From: Brucella pseudogrignonensis
GTDB taxonomy: Bacteria; Pseudomonadota; Alphaproteobacteria; Rhizobiales; Rhizobiaceae
Direction: 5' to 3'
Length of the DNA: 64,000 bases
Assembly (NCBI RefSeq): GCF_032190615.1
Contig: NZ_JAVLAT010000002.1
Location: forward strand, 62,001-126,000
This document shows, piece after piece, positions 18,631 to 27,343 of this stretch. Under the pieces are notes generated by a model, which was given only the letters and a program-made list of their open reading frames with translations, ran no database searches and was not told the DNA's origin. Within the stretch, counting starts at the first letter, position 1. Each line of letters starts with the position of its first letter. Made by a program: the position numbers and the translations under genes.

Positions 18631-20001
18631 ATGGCCGAACAGTTAACTTTCGACACTCTGAAAAAAGCCGTCGCAAATGACGAGATTGATACCGTGCTTG
18701 CATGTTTTGTGGACATGCAGGGGCGTCTGATTGGCAAACGCTTCTACGGACCATTTTTTGTGGAATCCGGGCATGATGAGACCCATGGCTGCAACTATCT
18801 TCTGGCTGACGACATCGATATGGAGCCCGTACCAGGCTATGAGGCCGCAAGTTGGGACAAGGGCTATGGCGACTTCGTCATAAAGCCGGATCTCTCAACT
18901 CTGCGTCTGGCGCCATGGTTGGAAAAGACAGCCATCGTGCTCTGTGATGTGCTGGACCACCAAGATCACGAAGATCTGGCGCATTCACCGCGCGGCATCC
19001 TCAAGAAGCAGCTCGCACGTCTGAATGAGCGCGGCTATCGCGCCTATTTCGCGTCGGAACTGGAATTCTATCTCTTCGATGAGACATATAAAACAGCACG
19101 CGCAAAACGCTGGCAGGATATGGAAACCGCCTCTCCTTATGTGCAGGATTATGTCATCCATCTCACCACCAAGGAAGAGCAGGTTCTGCGCGCCATGCGC
19201 AATCATCTGGGTGCCGCAGGCATCCCGGTTGAAAATTCGAAAGGCGAATGGGGACCGGGACAGCAGGAACTCAATGTTCGCTATGCAGAAGCGCTGGAAA
19301 TGGCTGACCGCCATGTCATCATGAAAAATGCCATGAAGGAAATTGCCGAGGCCCATGGCAAGTGCATCACCTTCATGGCAAAGTATGATTATAGCAGGGC
19401 GGGAAGCTCCAGCCATATTCACAACTCCATCTGGAGTGCCGACGGTAAAGAACCGCTGTTCTTCGATCCCAAAGCCCCCAATACGATGACGCCACTCATG
19501 CGCTCATGGGTGGCGGGCCAGCTCAAGTACGCTGTTGATTACACCTATTTTCTGGCACCCTATATTAACTCCTATAAACGTTTTCAGGCAGGCACATTTG
19601 CGCCAACAAAGATCATGTGGAGCCAGGATAACCGTACTGCCGGTTTCCGGCTGTGCGGCGAAGGCACCAAAGGCATTCGCATAGAATGCCGGATCGGTGG
19701 AGCCGATCTCAACCCTTATCTGGCCTTTGCGGCGCTTATTGCAGCAGGGCTTAGAGGTATCGACGAAAATCTGGAACTGGAAGATCCATTTGTGGGGGAC
19801 GCCTATAGCGCGGTTAAACTCAAGGAAATTCCGTACACGCTGCGCGAAGCGACAGAAGCTCTCAAAAACTCGGCATTCCTCAAAGAAGCGCTCGGTGAAA
19901 AAGTGGTCAATCACTATGTCCACACCGCACACTGGGAGCAAATTGAATATGACCGCCGCGTTACAGATTGGGAACTGCATCGCGGCTTTGAACGCTATTA
20001 G
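18631..20001 (+). CDS. Glutamine synthetase family ligase, PuuA-like (gamma-glutamyl-amine synthetase)
   Basis: ATP-dependent ligase of 456 residues. GS catalytic blocks are in order: SELEFYLFD, EWGPGQQELNVRY, SSSHIHNSIW and IRIECRIGGADLNPYLA. The C-terminus (HYVHTAHWEQIEYDRRVTDW) closely recalls E. coli PuuA, gamma-glutamylputrescine synthetase. It lacks the GlnA adenylylation loop. With an aldehyde dehydrogenase, an alcohol dehydrogenase, an amidohydrolase and a TRAP importer in the same operon, the best reading is that it glutamylates an imported amine to protect the nitrogen before oxidation. The amine is not known; putrescine is only one option. GAGGAG precedes the ATG. Confidence 0.88.
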   Translation: MAEQLTFDTLKKAVANDEIDTVLACFVDMQGRLIGKRFYGPFFVESGHDETHGCNYLLADDIDMEPVPGYEAASWDKGYGDFVIKPDLSTLRLAPWLEKTAIVLCDVLDHQDHEDLAHSPRGILKKQLARLNERGYRAYFASELEFYLFDETYKTARAKRWQDMETASPYVQDYVIHLTTKEEQVLRAMRNHLGAAGIPVENSKGEWGPGQQELNVRYAEALEMADRHVIMKNAMKEIAEAHGKCITFMAKYDYSRAGSSSHIHNSIWSADGKEPLFFDPKAPNTMTPLMRSWVAGQLKYAVDYTYFLAPYINSYKRFQAGTFAPTKIMWSQDNRTAGFRLCGEGTKGIRIECRIGGADLNPYLAFAALIAAGLRGIDENLELEDPFVGDAYSAVKLKEIPYTLREATEALKNSAFLKEALGEKVVNHYVHTAHWEQIEYDRRVTDWELHRGFERY

Positions 20002-20029
20002 ATTATATGAAGCATAGAGGAATTGCCCA

Positions 20030-21415
20030 ATGAGCGGCACGGCCAGAATTATCTCCCCTATCGATGGCTCGATTTATGCAGAACGCGCCTATGCCAGTGA
20101 CACCGCGATCCATGCGGCGGTCACGGCGGCACGTCAGGCGCAACCCAGCTGGGCAGCCACCAGCATACCAGAACGCTCACGCTACTGCCGTTTGGCACTC
20201 GACGCGCTTGCTGCAATGCAGGACGAGATCATCCCGGAAATCGCATGGCAAATGGGGCGGCCAACGCGCTATGGCGGCGAGAATGGTGGCGTTCAGGAAC
20301 GCGGCCAATATATGATCGACATCGCAGAAGAAGCGCTGGAGCCTTATGTTCCAGCACAGAAAGATGGCTTTCGTCGTTACGTAAAGCATGTTCCGCTCGG
20401 CGTGGTCATGGTCATTGCACCCTGGAACTACCCCTATCTCACCGCCGTCAACACGATCATTCCGGCACTGATGGCGGGCAACACGGTTCTTCTTAAACAC
20501 GCCACACAAACATTGCTGACGGGCGAAAGCTTCGCGCAAGCCTTCGAAAAGGCTGGTATTCCAAAAGGCGTCTTCCAGAATATCGTTCTTGATCATACGT
20601 CTACGGAAAAGCTGTTGGCGTCTGGCTCAATCGACCATGTCAATTTTACCGGCTCCGTCGGCGGTGGGCGAGCAATCGAGAAGGCTGCAGCAGGTACATT
20701 CATGTCGCTGGGGCTTGAGCTTGGCGGAAAAGACCCGGCCTATGTATTGCCCGACGTCAATCTCGACCATGCTGTCGCCAATCTGGTTGATGGTGCCTTT
20801 TTCAATTCCGGTCAATGCTGCTGTGGCATCGAACGTATCTACGTGCATGAAGCCGTCTATGACCGCTTCGTCGATGGTTTCATCGACCTCACGAAGCAAT
20901 ATGTGGTCGGCAATCCGCTCGATAACGCAACCACGCTGGGACCGATGGCGCAGGCGCGGTTTGCCGATCTCATCCGCGAGCAGAAAGCCGAAGCCTTGCG
21001 CAAGGGCGCCAAAGCGCACGTCAATATGAAGATTGAGAGCGACACCGCGGGTTCGCCTTATATTGCGCCGGAAGTGCTTACCCATGTCGACCATCAGATG
21101 AGTGTGATGCGTGAAGAAAGCTTTGGCCCCATTGTTGGCATCATGAAAGTGCGCAATGATGAGGAAGCGCTGGCATTGATGAATGACAGCATTTACGGCC
21201 TCACCGCTTCATTATGGACAAGCGACACGGATCATGCAGCGAGCCTCGGCGACCGCATCGAAACCGGAACTGTTTTCATGAATCGTTGCGATTATCTCGA
21301 CCCGGCACTGGTCTGGACGGGAGTGAAAGATACCGGCAAGGGTGCTGCCCTTTCGCCCATTGGTTATGGCAATCTCACGCGGCCAAAATCCTTCCACCTG
21401 CGCGAAAAAATCTGA
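20030..21415 (+). CDS. NAD(P)-dependent aldehyde dehydrogenase
   Basis: 461 residues with the ALDH set: VIAPWNYPYLTAVNTIIPAL, NFTGSVGGGRAIE, LELGGKDPAYV (general-base Glu) and FNSGQCCCGIERIYV holding the catalytic Cys. The start at 20030 is 28 bases after the GS-like gene. In a gamma-glutamylation pathway this step would oxidise a gamma-glutamyl aminoaldehyde to the acid, as PuuC does. The protein is shorter than the usual 480-500 residues, mostly at the N-terminus, as in the succinate-semialdehyde dehydrogenase YneI group. Confidence 0.92.
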   Translation: MSGTARIISPIDGSIYAERAYASDTAIHAAVTAARQAQPSWAATSIPERSRYCRLALDALAAMQDEIIPEIAWQMGRPTRYGGENGGVQERGQYMIDIAEEALEPYVPAQKDGFRRYVKHVPLGVVMVIAPWNYPYLTAVNTIIPALMAGNTVLLKHATQTLLTGESFAQAFEKAGIPKGVFQNIVLDHTSTEKLLASGSIDHVNFTGSVGGGRAIEKAAAGTFMSLGLELGGKDPAYVLPDVNLDHAVANLVDGAFFNSGQCCCGIERIYVHEAVYDRFVDGFIDLTKQYVVGNPLDNATTLGPMAQARFADLIREQKAEALRKGAKAHVNMKIESDTAGSPYIAPEVLTHVDHQMSVMREESFGPIVGIMKVRNDEEALALMNDSIYGLTASLWTSDTDHAASLGDRIETGTVFMNRCDYLDPALVWTGVKDTGKGAALSPIGYGNLTRPKSFHLREKI

Positions 21416-21445
21416 TCTCATTTGAATCTCTGGAAAGCAATTGAC

Positions 21446-22618
21446 ATGACCACTCTGACTGCCAAATGGAATTTTCCGACCACAGTGCTTTTTGGGCCAG
21501 GTCGCATCAAGGAACTGCCTGCTGTTCTCAAAGCAGCCGGTATCGAACGCCCATTATTTGTCACAGATCCCGGCCTCGCAAAACTCCCCGTCGTCGCTTC
21601 CACTCTCGCTATTCTTGACGGAGCTGGCGTCAAGTATGCGGTCTTTTCCGATGTGAAGCCCAATCCGGTCGAAAGTAATCTTTATGCTGGCGTGCAGGTC
21701 TTCAACGATGGCAAGCATGACGGCGTGATTGCTTTTGGCGGGGGCTCGGCGCTTGATCTGGGCAAGCTTATCGCTTTTCAGGCAGGTCAGACCCGCGATG
21801 TCTGGGACTTTGAGGACATTGGCGACTGGTGGACCCGCGCCGACAGCAATGCGATTGAACCGGTTATCGCCGTACCGACAACCGCTGGCACCGGCTCGGA
21901 AGTTGGCCGCGCAGGCGTGCTGACCAATGAATCCACCCATACCAAGAAAGTCATTTTCCACCCGAAAATGCTGCCTGTAACGGTCATTGCCGATCCAGAA
22001 CTTTCGACTGGCATGCCCCCCTTCATCACCGTTGGCACTGGCATGGACGCACTCGCACATTGTTTGGAAGCCTATTGCGCACCGGGCTTTCACCCTATGG
22101 CTGACGGCATTGCAATTGAAGGCATACGCTTAGTGTTCGAGAACCTGCCAAAGGCTTATGCCAATGGCAATGATATTGAAGCGCGCGCCAATTTGATGGC
22201 CGCAGCTTCCATGGGCGCCACAGCCTTCCAAAAAGGACTAGGTGCGATCCACTCCCTCTCCCACCCAATCGGCGCTCTTTACGACACGCATCATGGCATG
22301 ACCAATGCCGTCTTCATGCCCTATGTGCTTGAGCATAACCGCGCGGCAATCGAAAAGCGCATTGAACGACTTGCCCGTTATCTTGGAATTGAAGGTGGGT
22401 TTAACGGCTTTATTGATGCAATTATGAAGCTACGCCGCGACCTTGGTGTTCCAGATACACTACAAGACTTTATCAAGGATCTTGATATGGACGAGGACCG
22501 CAAGATATTGGTCGCAGAAATGGCGATTGTCGATCCGACCGCTGGCGGCAACCCGATTGAGCTTACCAAACAGGGCGCGCTCGATTTACTCGATACAGCC
22601 CTAACAGGAAAAATCTAA
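21446..22618 (+). CDS. Iron-containing alcohol dehydrogenase (group III)
   Basis: 390 residues from ATG 21446, with GGAAAG 8 bases upstream. The nucleotide loop GGGSALDLGK, the block PTTAGTGSEVGRAGV, and the metal ligands in GMDALAHCLEAYCAPGFHP and HSLSHPIGALYDTHHGM are intact. Family members oxidise primary alcohols with NAD(P) and Fe(II) or Zn. As the last gene of the operon it would convert an alcohol to the aldehyde taken by the neighbouring ALDH. The presence of an alcohol step favours an amino alcohol as substrate rather than a diamine; this is inference. Confidence 0.92.
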   Translation: MTTLTAKWNFPTTVLFGPGRIKELPAVLKAAGIERPLFVTDPGLAKLPVVASTLAILDGAGVKYAVFSDVKPNPVESNLYAGVQVFNDGKHDGVIAFGGGSALDLGKLIAFQAGQTRDVWDFEDIGDWWTRADSNAIEPVIAVPTTAGTGSEVGRAGVLTNESTHTKKVIFHPKMLPVTVIADPELSTGMPPFITVGTGMDALAHCLEAYCAPGFHPMADGIAIEGIRLVFENLPKAYANGNDIEARANLMAAASMGATAFQKGLGAIHSLSHPIGALYDTHHGMTNAVFMPYVLEHNRAAIEKRIERLARYLGIEGGFNGFIDAIMKLRRDLGVPDTLQDFIKDLDMDEDRKILVAEMAIVDPTAGGNPIELTKQGALDLLDTALTGKI

Positions 22619-22806
22619 TACTTTCGTATTGGCTACACCTGAACTACAGGCAGCGAAAATCAAGGAAAGCTTGGAGTTTTCCCGGAAAAACCGCTGTATG
22701 AGCGTTCATATGGCAGCTGACACAGGTAAATCTTTGCTCGCAATAACTTGATTAAGTAAGTCAACTTTAATATCAGGGGCGCAAAATCGTGCCCCTGAGG
22801 ATTATT

Positions 22807-23906
22807 TTGATCACTAAGAAATTCGCGCTGCTTCTGTCCGCTTGCGCCATTGCATTCACAGCCCCTGCATTTGCAGAAGTGAAGACCATCACCGATGTCA
22901 TCGGCCGTGAAGTAAAGGTCGATCTTCCTGCAAAGCGTGTTGTCGTGGGCTTCTACTTTGAAGACTACATGGCAGTCGGCGGCGAAAAGGCTTACGACTC
23001 AGTCGTCGGCATTTCGCGCGAAGCTTGGGAAGGCTGGGTTCCTGCAAACTGGAACATGCATATAACACATCGCCCTTCACTAAAAGACATCCCTGACGTA
23101 GGAGAAGTCGAAGCACAGACCTTCTCTGTCGAGAAGGTACTGAGCCTCAATCCTGATCTCGTCATTCTGGCAGACTGGCAGTATAAGGCACTCGGCCTTG
23201 ACGCAGATCGCCTTGAAGAAGAAGGGATTCCGGTCGTCGTCATCGATTACAACGCGCAGACCGTTGATCGCCACGTTGCATCTACGTTGGTTCTCGGCGA
23301 ACTCGCAGGGACCGAAAACCGTGCGAAAGAAATCGCTGATATGTATTCCGGCGCTCTGAAGGATGTTTCAGATCGCGTTGCCAAGGCTGGCAAAAACAAG
23401 CCAAAGGTCTATGTCGAATTCGGCAACAACGACCGGCTGAATATTCTTTCACCTACGGCAAAAACATGTGGGGCGCGATGATCCCTGTGGCTGGTGGCGA
23501 CAATATCGCAGCACCGTTTGTTGAGTGGTGGGGGCCGATCAATCCGGAACAGGTTCTTGCTTCCAAGCCAGACATTATCCTGATCTCTGGTCGCGAAAAC
23601 AACAAGGATGAAACCGCTCTGCCAATGGGGCAGGCTGTGAAAGCTGATGAAGCGCGCGCAAAGCTCAAGGCCTTCGAAACCCGTCCGGGTTGGAACGAAT
23701 TGCCAGCTGTTCAGAACGGTAAGCTTTATGGTGTTTATCAGGGTGCATCGCGCACACTGTCGGATTTCGCGATGGTTCAGTACATCGCAAAGGAACTCTA
23801 TCCTGAGCAGTTCGCCGATATGGACCCAATCGCCAAATATCATGGCTATTACAAGAAGTATCTGCCGGTTGACCCGCAGGGAACCTTCGCAATCAGCGTA
23901 AAGTAA
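22807..23906 (+). pseudogene. Metal-chelate ABC transporter binding protein (FecB/BtuF-like), frameshifted
   Basis: The first part starts at TTG 22807 (GAGG six bases before) with signal peptide ITKKFALLLSACAIAFTAPAFA and reads DVIGREVKVDLPAKRVVV, the TroA/FecB fold start, to about 23432. There the frame changes; the rest continues from EYSFTYGKNMWGAM to FAISVK at 23906. Restoring one G near 23431 (GGC AAC AAC GGA CCG) joins the halves into one receptor of about 366 residues. Both halves keep normal codon use, so this is either a recent mutation or a sequencing error. It would bind a ferric siderophore, heme-like or other metal chelate. The first gene of a five-gene operon. Confidence 0.85.
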
Positions 23907-23926
23907 TATCTGCGATCCCGTGCTTA

Positions 23927-23956
23927 AGGGTGCCACCATCACCATGGTGGCACCCT
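23927..23956 (+). other. Strong hairpin between binding-protein and permease genes
   Basis: Perfect 13-base arms AGGGTGCCACCAT / ATGGTGGCACCCT, four-base loop, followed by GTTTT. It can stop most transcription after the binding protein or protect its mRNA, giving excess receptor over permease. Confidence 0.8.
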
Positions 23957-23980
23957 GTTTTGCAATTTCAACAGGCCACC

Positions 23981-25034
23981 ATGACAACTCTCTCACGGCA
24001 TAAAGCAGCGATTGCCACCCACCGCGCACGTGAACGAAAACGCCTGCGAACGGTCATTATATTTCTCGCAATCATGGCTGCGAGCCTTGTCTTTGACGTT
24101 GCGACCGGCCCATCAATGTTGTCACCAATGGAAGTGATCCGCTCCTTAACTGGCATCGGTGAACGCGCCGCGATGACGGACTCCATCGTCAGAAACCTGC
24201 GCCTGCCTATGGCATTGATGGCGCTTGCTGTTGGTGCTGCGCTTGGTGCGGGAGGCGCACAGATGCAGACGCTGCTCAACAATCCAATGGCGAGCCCTTA
24301 CACATTGGGGATGGCCGCAGCGGCTGGCTTTGGCGCAGCTTTTGTTCTGGCATTAGGTGGTCTCGGCTTGCCTGTTATGATCGCTGTTCCTGTGGGGGGC
24401 TTTTGCCTTCTCAATGTTGGCAGCATTGTTCCTGTTCACGCTGGCATCCATGCGACACATGAATGCGCAAACCATCATTCTCGGCGGTATCGCGCTGCTC
24501 TTCCTGTTTCAGTCTTTGCTTTCGCTAATCCAATTCCTATCCTCACCTGAAGTTTCCCAACAGATCCTGTTCTGGCTATTCGGCAGTTTGACAAAAGCCA
24601 CATGGCCGACCCTGATGCTGACGGCAGCAGTCACAGCGGTTTGCTGTGGCTTGTTGATGGCAGATTCATGGAAGCTGGCTGCACTGCGCATGGGTGAAAT
24701 GCGGGCTGCAAGCCTCGGCATCAATGTGCGTCGCTTGCGAATGAAAATTCTCATTATCGTTGCGGTTATGACCGCAACCGCGACAAGCTTTGTTGGTGTT
24801 ATTGGATTTATTGGCCTTGTCGCGCCGCACATAGCGCGCATGAGCGTCGGCGAAGACCAGCGCTATTTCCTGCCAATGTCTGTGATCTCTGGCGCATTGA
24901 TGCTGTCCGCGGCCTCTGTACTATCGAAGTCGATCATACCGGGAGCACTCTTTCCGGTGGGGATTGTTACAGCCATTGTTGGCGTGCCTTTCCTGCTTTG
25001 GCTCATCTTTGCGCGAAGATCGCGAGGCGTATGA
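23981..25034 (+). pseudogene. FecCD-family ABC permease, frameshifted at a G run
   Basis: The frame from ATG 23981 reads a basic N-terminus, then membrane segments with RLPMALMALAVGAALGAGGAQMQ and NPMASPYTLGMAAAAGFGAAF, the FecCD signature. At about 24393-24398 a run of six G shifts the frame; five G would give PVGAFAFSMLAALFLF and continue through GFIGLVAPHIARM to RRSRGV at 25034. The joined protein would have about 350 residues and ten membrane segments. A homopolymer length change is a classic read error, but slippage in the cell is equally possible. The next gene overlaps its stop. Confidence 0.85.
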
Positions 25035-25852
25035 TGGAACTGAAAAACATAACCATAAAACGCGGCTCGCAAACGATCATATCCAGTGTCGACACACGGC
25101 TTGAGGCTGGGAAAATTCACGTCATCATCGGTCCGAACGGCACCGGAAAAACCACACTGCTTCGTGCGATGTTTGGGGATCTGCCTTTGGAAGCAGGACA
25201 GATCACATTTAAAGACCGGACGCTTAGTACAGGTATTCATCGAAGCACACGGCTGCGCCAGTGGCGTGATGCCATCGCCTATATGCCGCAAGACAGCACG
25301 ACGGATGCAGCTTTGACTGTGTTGGAAGTCGTGGTTCTTGGACGCCTCGACAAGCTATCATTGCACATCGATGATGAAACTCTTCATCATGCTATGACGC
25401 GACTGGAAGAAGCGGGCATTGCTCATCTTGCCGACCGCAATGTGACGTCGCTCAGTGGCGGCCAACGGCAAATGACCATGTTTGCGCAAGTTCTGATGCG
25501 TGAACCAAAAGCCATGCTGCTTGATGAGCCTGTCAGCGCCCTCGATCTCAAACATCAGGTGGGCCTCCTTGATCTGGTCAAGCGTGAGACACAAGCAAAC
25601 AACTGGGTCACTGTCATTGTTCTGCACGATCTCAATCTAGCCTGCCAATATGCAGACAATCTCCTCGTGCTCTCTCAGGGCCGTCTTCAGGTTTCCGGCG
25701 CACCAGCCGATATCGTGACATCCGATCTTATTCTTCAGACCTATGGCGTTGATGCCGAAATCCTGCGTGACCGTGCAGGAAACCCTGTCATTCAACCCGT
25801 TGCCAAAAAATTCAAACCAGCAATACAAAATCAGGAAGGACTAGTCCTATGA
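25031..25852 (+). CDS. Metal-chelate ABC transporter ATP-binding protein (FecE/FepC-like)
   Basis: 273 residues. Walker A is GPNGTGKTT near residue 34, the Q-loop AYMPQDS, the ABC signature LSGGQRQ, Walker B AMLLDEPVSALDL and the switch His in VLHDLNLA. It powers the permease at 23981. The start overlaps the permease stop (ATGA) and the end overlaps the pseudoazurin start by 4 bases, so all are one transcript. Intact, unlike the two upstream genes. Confidence 0.93.
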   Translation: MMELKNITIKRGSQTIISSVDTRLEAGKIHVIIGPNGTGKTTLLRAMFGDLPLEAGQITFKDRTLSTGIHRSTRLRQWRDAIAYMPQDSTTDAALTVLEVVVLGRLDKLSLHIDDETLHHAMTRLEEAGIAHLADRNVTSLSGGQRQMTMFAQVLMREPKAMLLDEPVSALDLKHQVGLLDLVKRETQANNWVTVIVLHDLNLACQYADNLLVLSQGRLQVSGAPADIVTSDLILQTYGVDAEILRDRAGNPVIQPVAKKFKPAIQNQEGLVL

Positions 25853-26286
25853 AGTCGATCATTACGGCTTTTGCATTGAGCCTCATTGCCTCTGCATCTA
25901 TGGCAGCAGAGCACAAGATCAAAATGCTCAATTATGGACAAGAAGGCGGCATGGTTTTTGAGCCGGGCTATGTGAAAGCGGAAGTTGGCGACACAATTAC
26001 ATTTATTCCGGAAAACTCCAGTCACTATGTGCAGTCCTTCGCAGTGCCTGAAGGTGTGAAAGCTTGGAAAAGCAAGCTTGACGAAGAGTTTACAGTCACT
26101 GTCGATCAGGAAGGCGTTTATCTTTATTACTGCCCACCACATCTTATGATGGCCATGATCGGCGTCATTCAGGTTGGCAAACCTGTCAACCTGGACGCAG
26201 TCAAAGAAAAGTCCGCCAAGCTTCGCTCAAAGCTCGTCATGAAGGGTGAGCGTTTGGATAACTACCTAGGGCAAGTATCCGATTAG
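25849..26286 (+). CDS. Pseudoazurin-like cupredoxin, periplasmic
   Basis: 145 residues with a signal peptide (cleavage after SMAA). Type-1 copper ligands match pseudoazurin: His in NSSHYVQSF, then YYCPPHLMMAM, where Cys, His at +3 and Met at +8 are spaced as in the family. Classic pseudoazurins carry electrons to nitrite reductase. Here the gene is fused by a 4-base overlap to the end of a metal-chelate ABC operon and no denitrification gene is near, so a role in metal handling or reduction at the periplasmic side of uptake is worth considering. The long charged C-terminal tail (KEKSAKLRSK) is usual. Confidence 0.9.
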   Translation: MKSIITAFALSLIASASMAAEHKIKMLNYGQEGGMVFEPGYVKAEVGDTITFIPENSSHYVQSFAVPEGVKAWKSKLDEEFTVTVDQEGVYLYYCPPHLMMAMIGVIQVGKPVNLDAVKEKSAKLRSKLVMKGERLDNYLGQVSD

Positions 26287-26296
26287 ACGTAAAAAA

Positions 26297-26325
26297 AGCC
26301 GGAACACATTCCGGCTATTATTTTC
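26297..26325. terminator. Terminator after pseudoazurin
   Basis: AGCCGGAA / TTCCGGCT stem with CACA loop, A7 before and ATTATTTT after. It separates two convergent genes and can act both ways. Confidence 0.85.
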
Positions 26326-26326
26326 C

Positions 26327-27031
26327 TCACTTCGTATAAAGGTCGCGCGACCGCTCCAAATGATGACGCATCGCACCTTCCGCGCCATCCGCATCGTTCG
26401 CGGCGATTCTATCAAGAATTTCTTCATGCTCTACCAGCGTGAAGTTTTCTTTGCCCGTCCAGATCAGCATATGGGTATGATATTCACGCAGCCATGCGAG
26501 CATCGCCTCGCTTAAGCCCACGAAAATCGGATTGCCCGAAATCTTCGCAATACGAATGTGAAAGTCCATATCAGCAGAGATGAAAGCATCAGCCTCACCC
26601 AGTGATGCGCGCTGCCGATCAACGATTGCTTTGAGATCAGCAACGTCCTGCGGGGTCGCTTTTAAAGCCGCTTCGCGCGCAATGCCACGCTCAAAGAAAA
26701 TACGCGCATTCTTGAGATGCTCAAGGGAATCAATCGACTGCGCCAACATGATCTTCGCTGTCGGATCAACCTGCTGAAAGATCGACCTTGCAGTGAGCTT
26801 GAGAACTTTTGCCCGTTCGCCGTGTGAAATGCTGACAAGCCCCATTTTGGCAAGCGATTGCATCGCCTCGCGGATTGCGGGACGGCCCACGCCAAAGCGT
26901 TCCATCAAGACACGCTCCGACGGCATTTCATCGCCGGGCGTAAGTTCACCCGACGTGATCATGTTTTCAAGCCGGTCGAATACCTCGTCCGACAATTTGC
27001 GGCGAATAATCGGTTCCACTGGCTTATTCAT
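26327..27031 (-). CDS. GntR/FadR-family regulator (NanR-like) of the apiose genes
   Basis: 234 residues. The winged helix occupies about 10-75 (KLSDEVFDRLENMI, GDEMPSERVLMERFGVGRPAIREAM) and the FCD effector domain about 95-220, with the metal-site histidines expected in DFHIRIAK, EEHxxI-type VEHEEILDRI and MRHHLERS. E. coli NanR has the same layout and binds GGTATA repeats. Matching TATACC half-sites sit upstream of oiaX (27142-27163) and upstream of apnO (29950-29979), so it probably represses the D-apiose genes and responds to a pathway acid. It is divergent from oiaX. Confidence 0.87.
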   Translation of the reverse strand: MNKPVEPIIRRKLSDEVFDRLENMITSGELTPGDEMPSERVLMERFGVGRPAIREAMQSLAKMGLVSISHGERAKVLKLTARSIFQQVDPTAKIMLAQSIDSLEHLKNARIFFERGIAREAALKATPQDVADLKAIVDRQRASLGEADAFISADMDFHIRIAKISGNPIFVGLSEAMLAWLREYHTHMLIWTGKENFTLVEHEEILDRIAANDADGAEGAMRHHLERSRDLYTK

Positions 27032-27141
27032 GCTATCTCACTGCACATTATCATTCCCCCCTTATGCCTCCTCAGGCTCCGCAAAGAAAGCTGTTACCCA
27101 CGATGTCGTGAATGGGCTAACAATTTTCCACTTGCAGATAT

Positions 27142-27163
27142 TGGAATACTCATTATACCAGTT
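27142..27163 (+). promoter_or_regulatory. Predicted GntR operator and promoter upstream of oiaX
   Basis: TGGAATACTCATT followed by ATACCAGTT. The same 13-mer and the same ATACCAGTT recur at 29950-29979. TTGCAG (27133-27138) and TATACC could be -35 and -10 elements, so the site would block polymerase. Confidence 0.6.
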
Positions 27164-27343
27164 CACATTCGGAGCCAAGCGCTTCAGTCACATCCTTGAA
27201 AGCGAGGAGAAACTTTCGAGTAGGTGTGGAGAATAAATGTCGGAGCATTTCTGACATGGGTGGAACACTAAAGCGCATCCCGAATAGTTTTGGAACCGTT
27301 TTCGGAAAAATGCGCTTTAAAACAAGCGAGCGACAAAAATCCG
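27164..27343 (+). other. oiaX leader with a palindromic repeat
   Basis: Long untranslated leader without a credible gene. At 27270-27318 the arms AAAGCGCAT / ATGCGCTTT enclose CCCGAATAGTTTTGGAACCG and TTTTCGG, a copy of repeat family B. The ribosome-binding site before ATG 27344 is weak (GAGCGACAAA). Confidence 0.6.

Noticed and set aside
22619..22806. Riboswitch (cobalamin or metal) before the chelate importer
   Set aside because: No B12 box or other known core could be found; only a small AGGGGC/GCCCCT hairpin near the start.
27290..27343. Extended start for oiaX
   Set aside because: The extra 18 codons come from the repeat and do not resemble the RuBisCO-like N-terminus.
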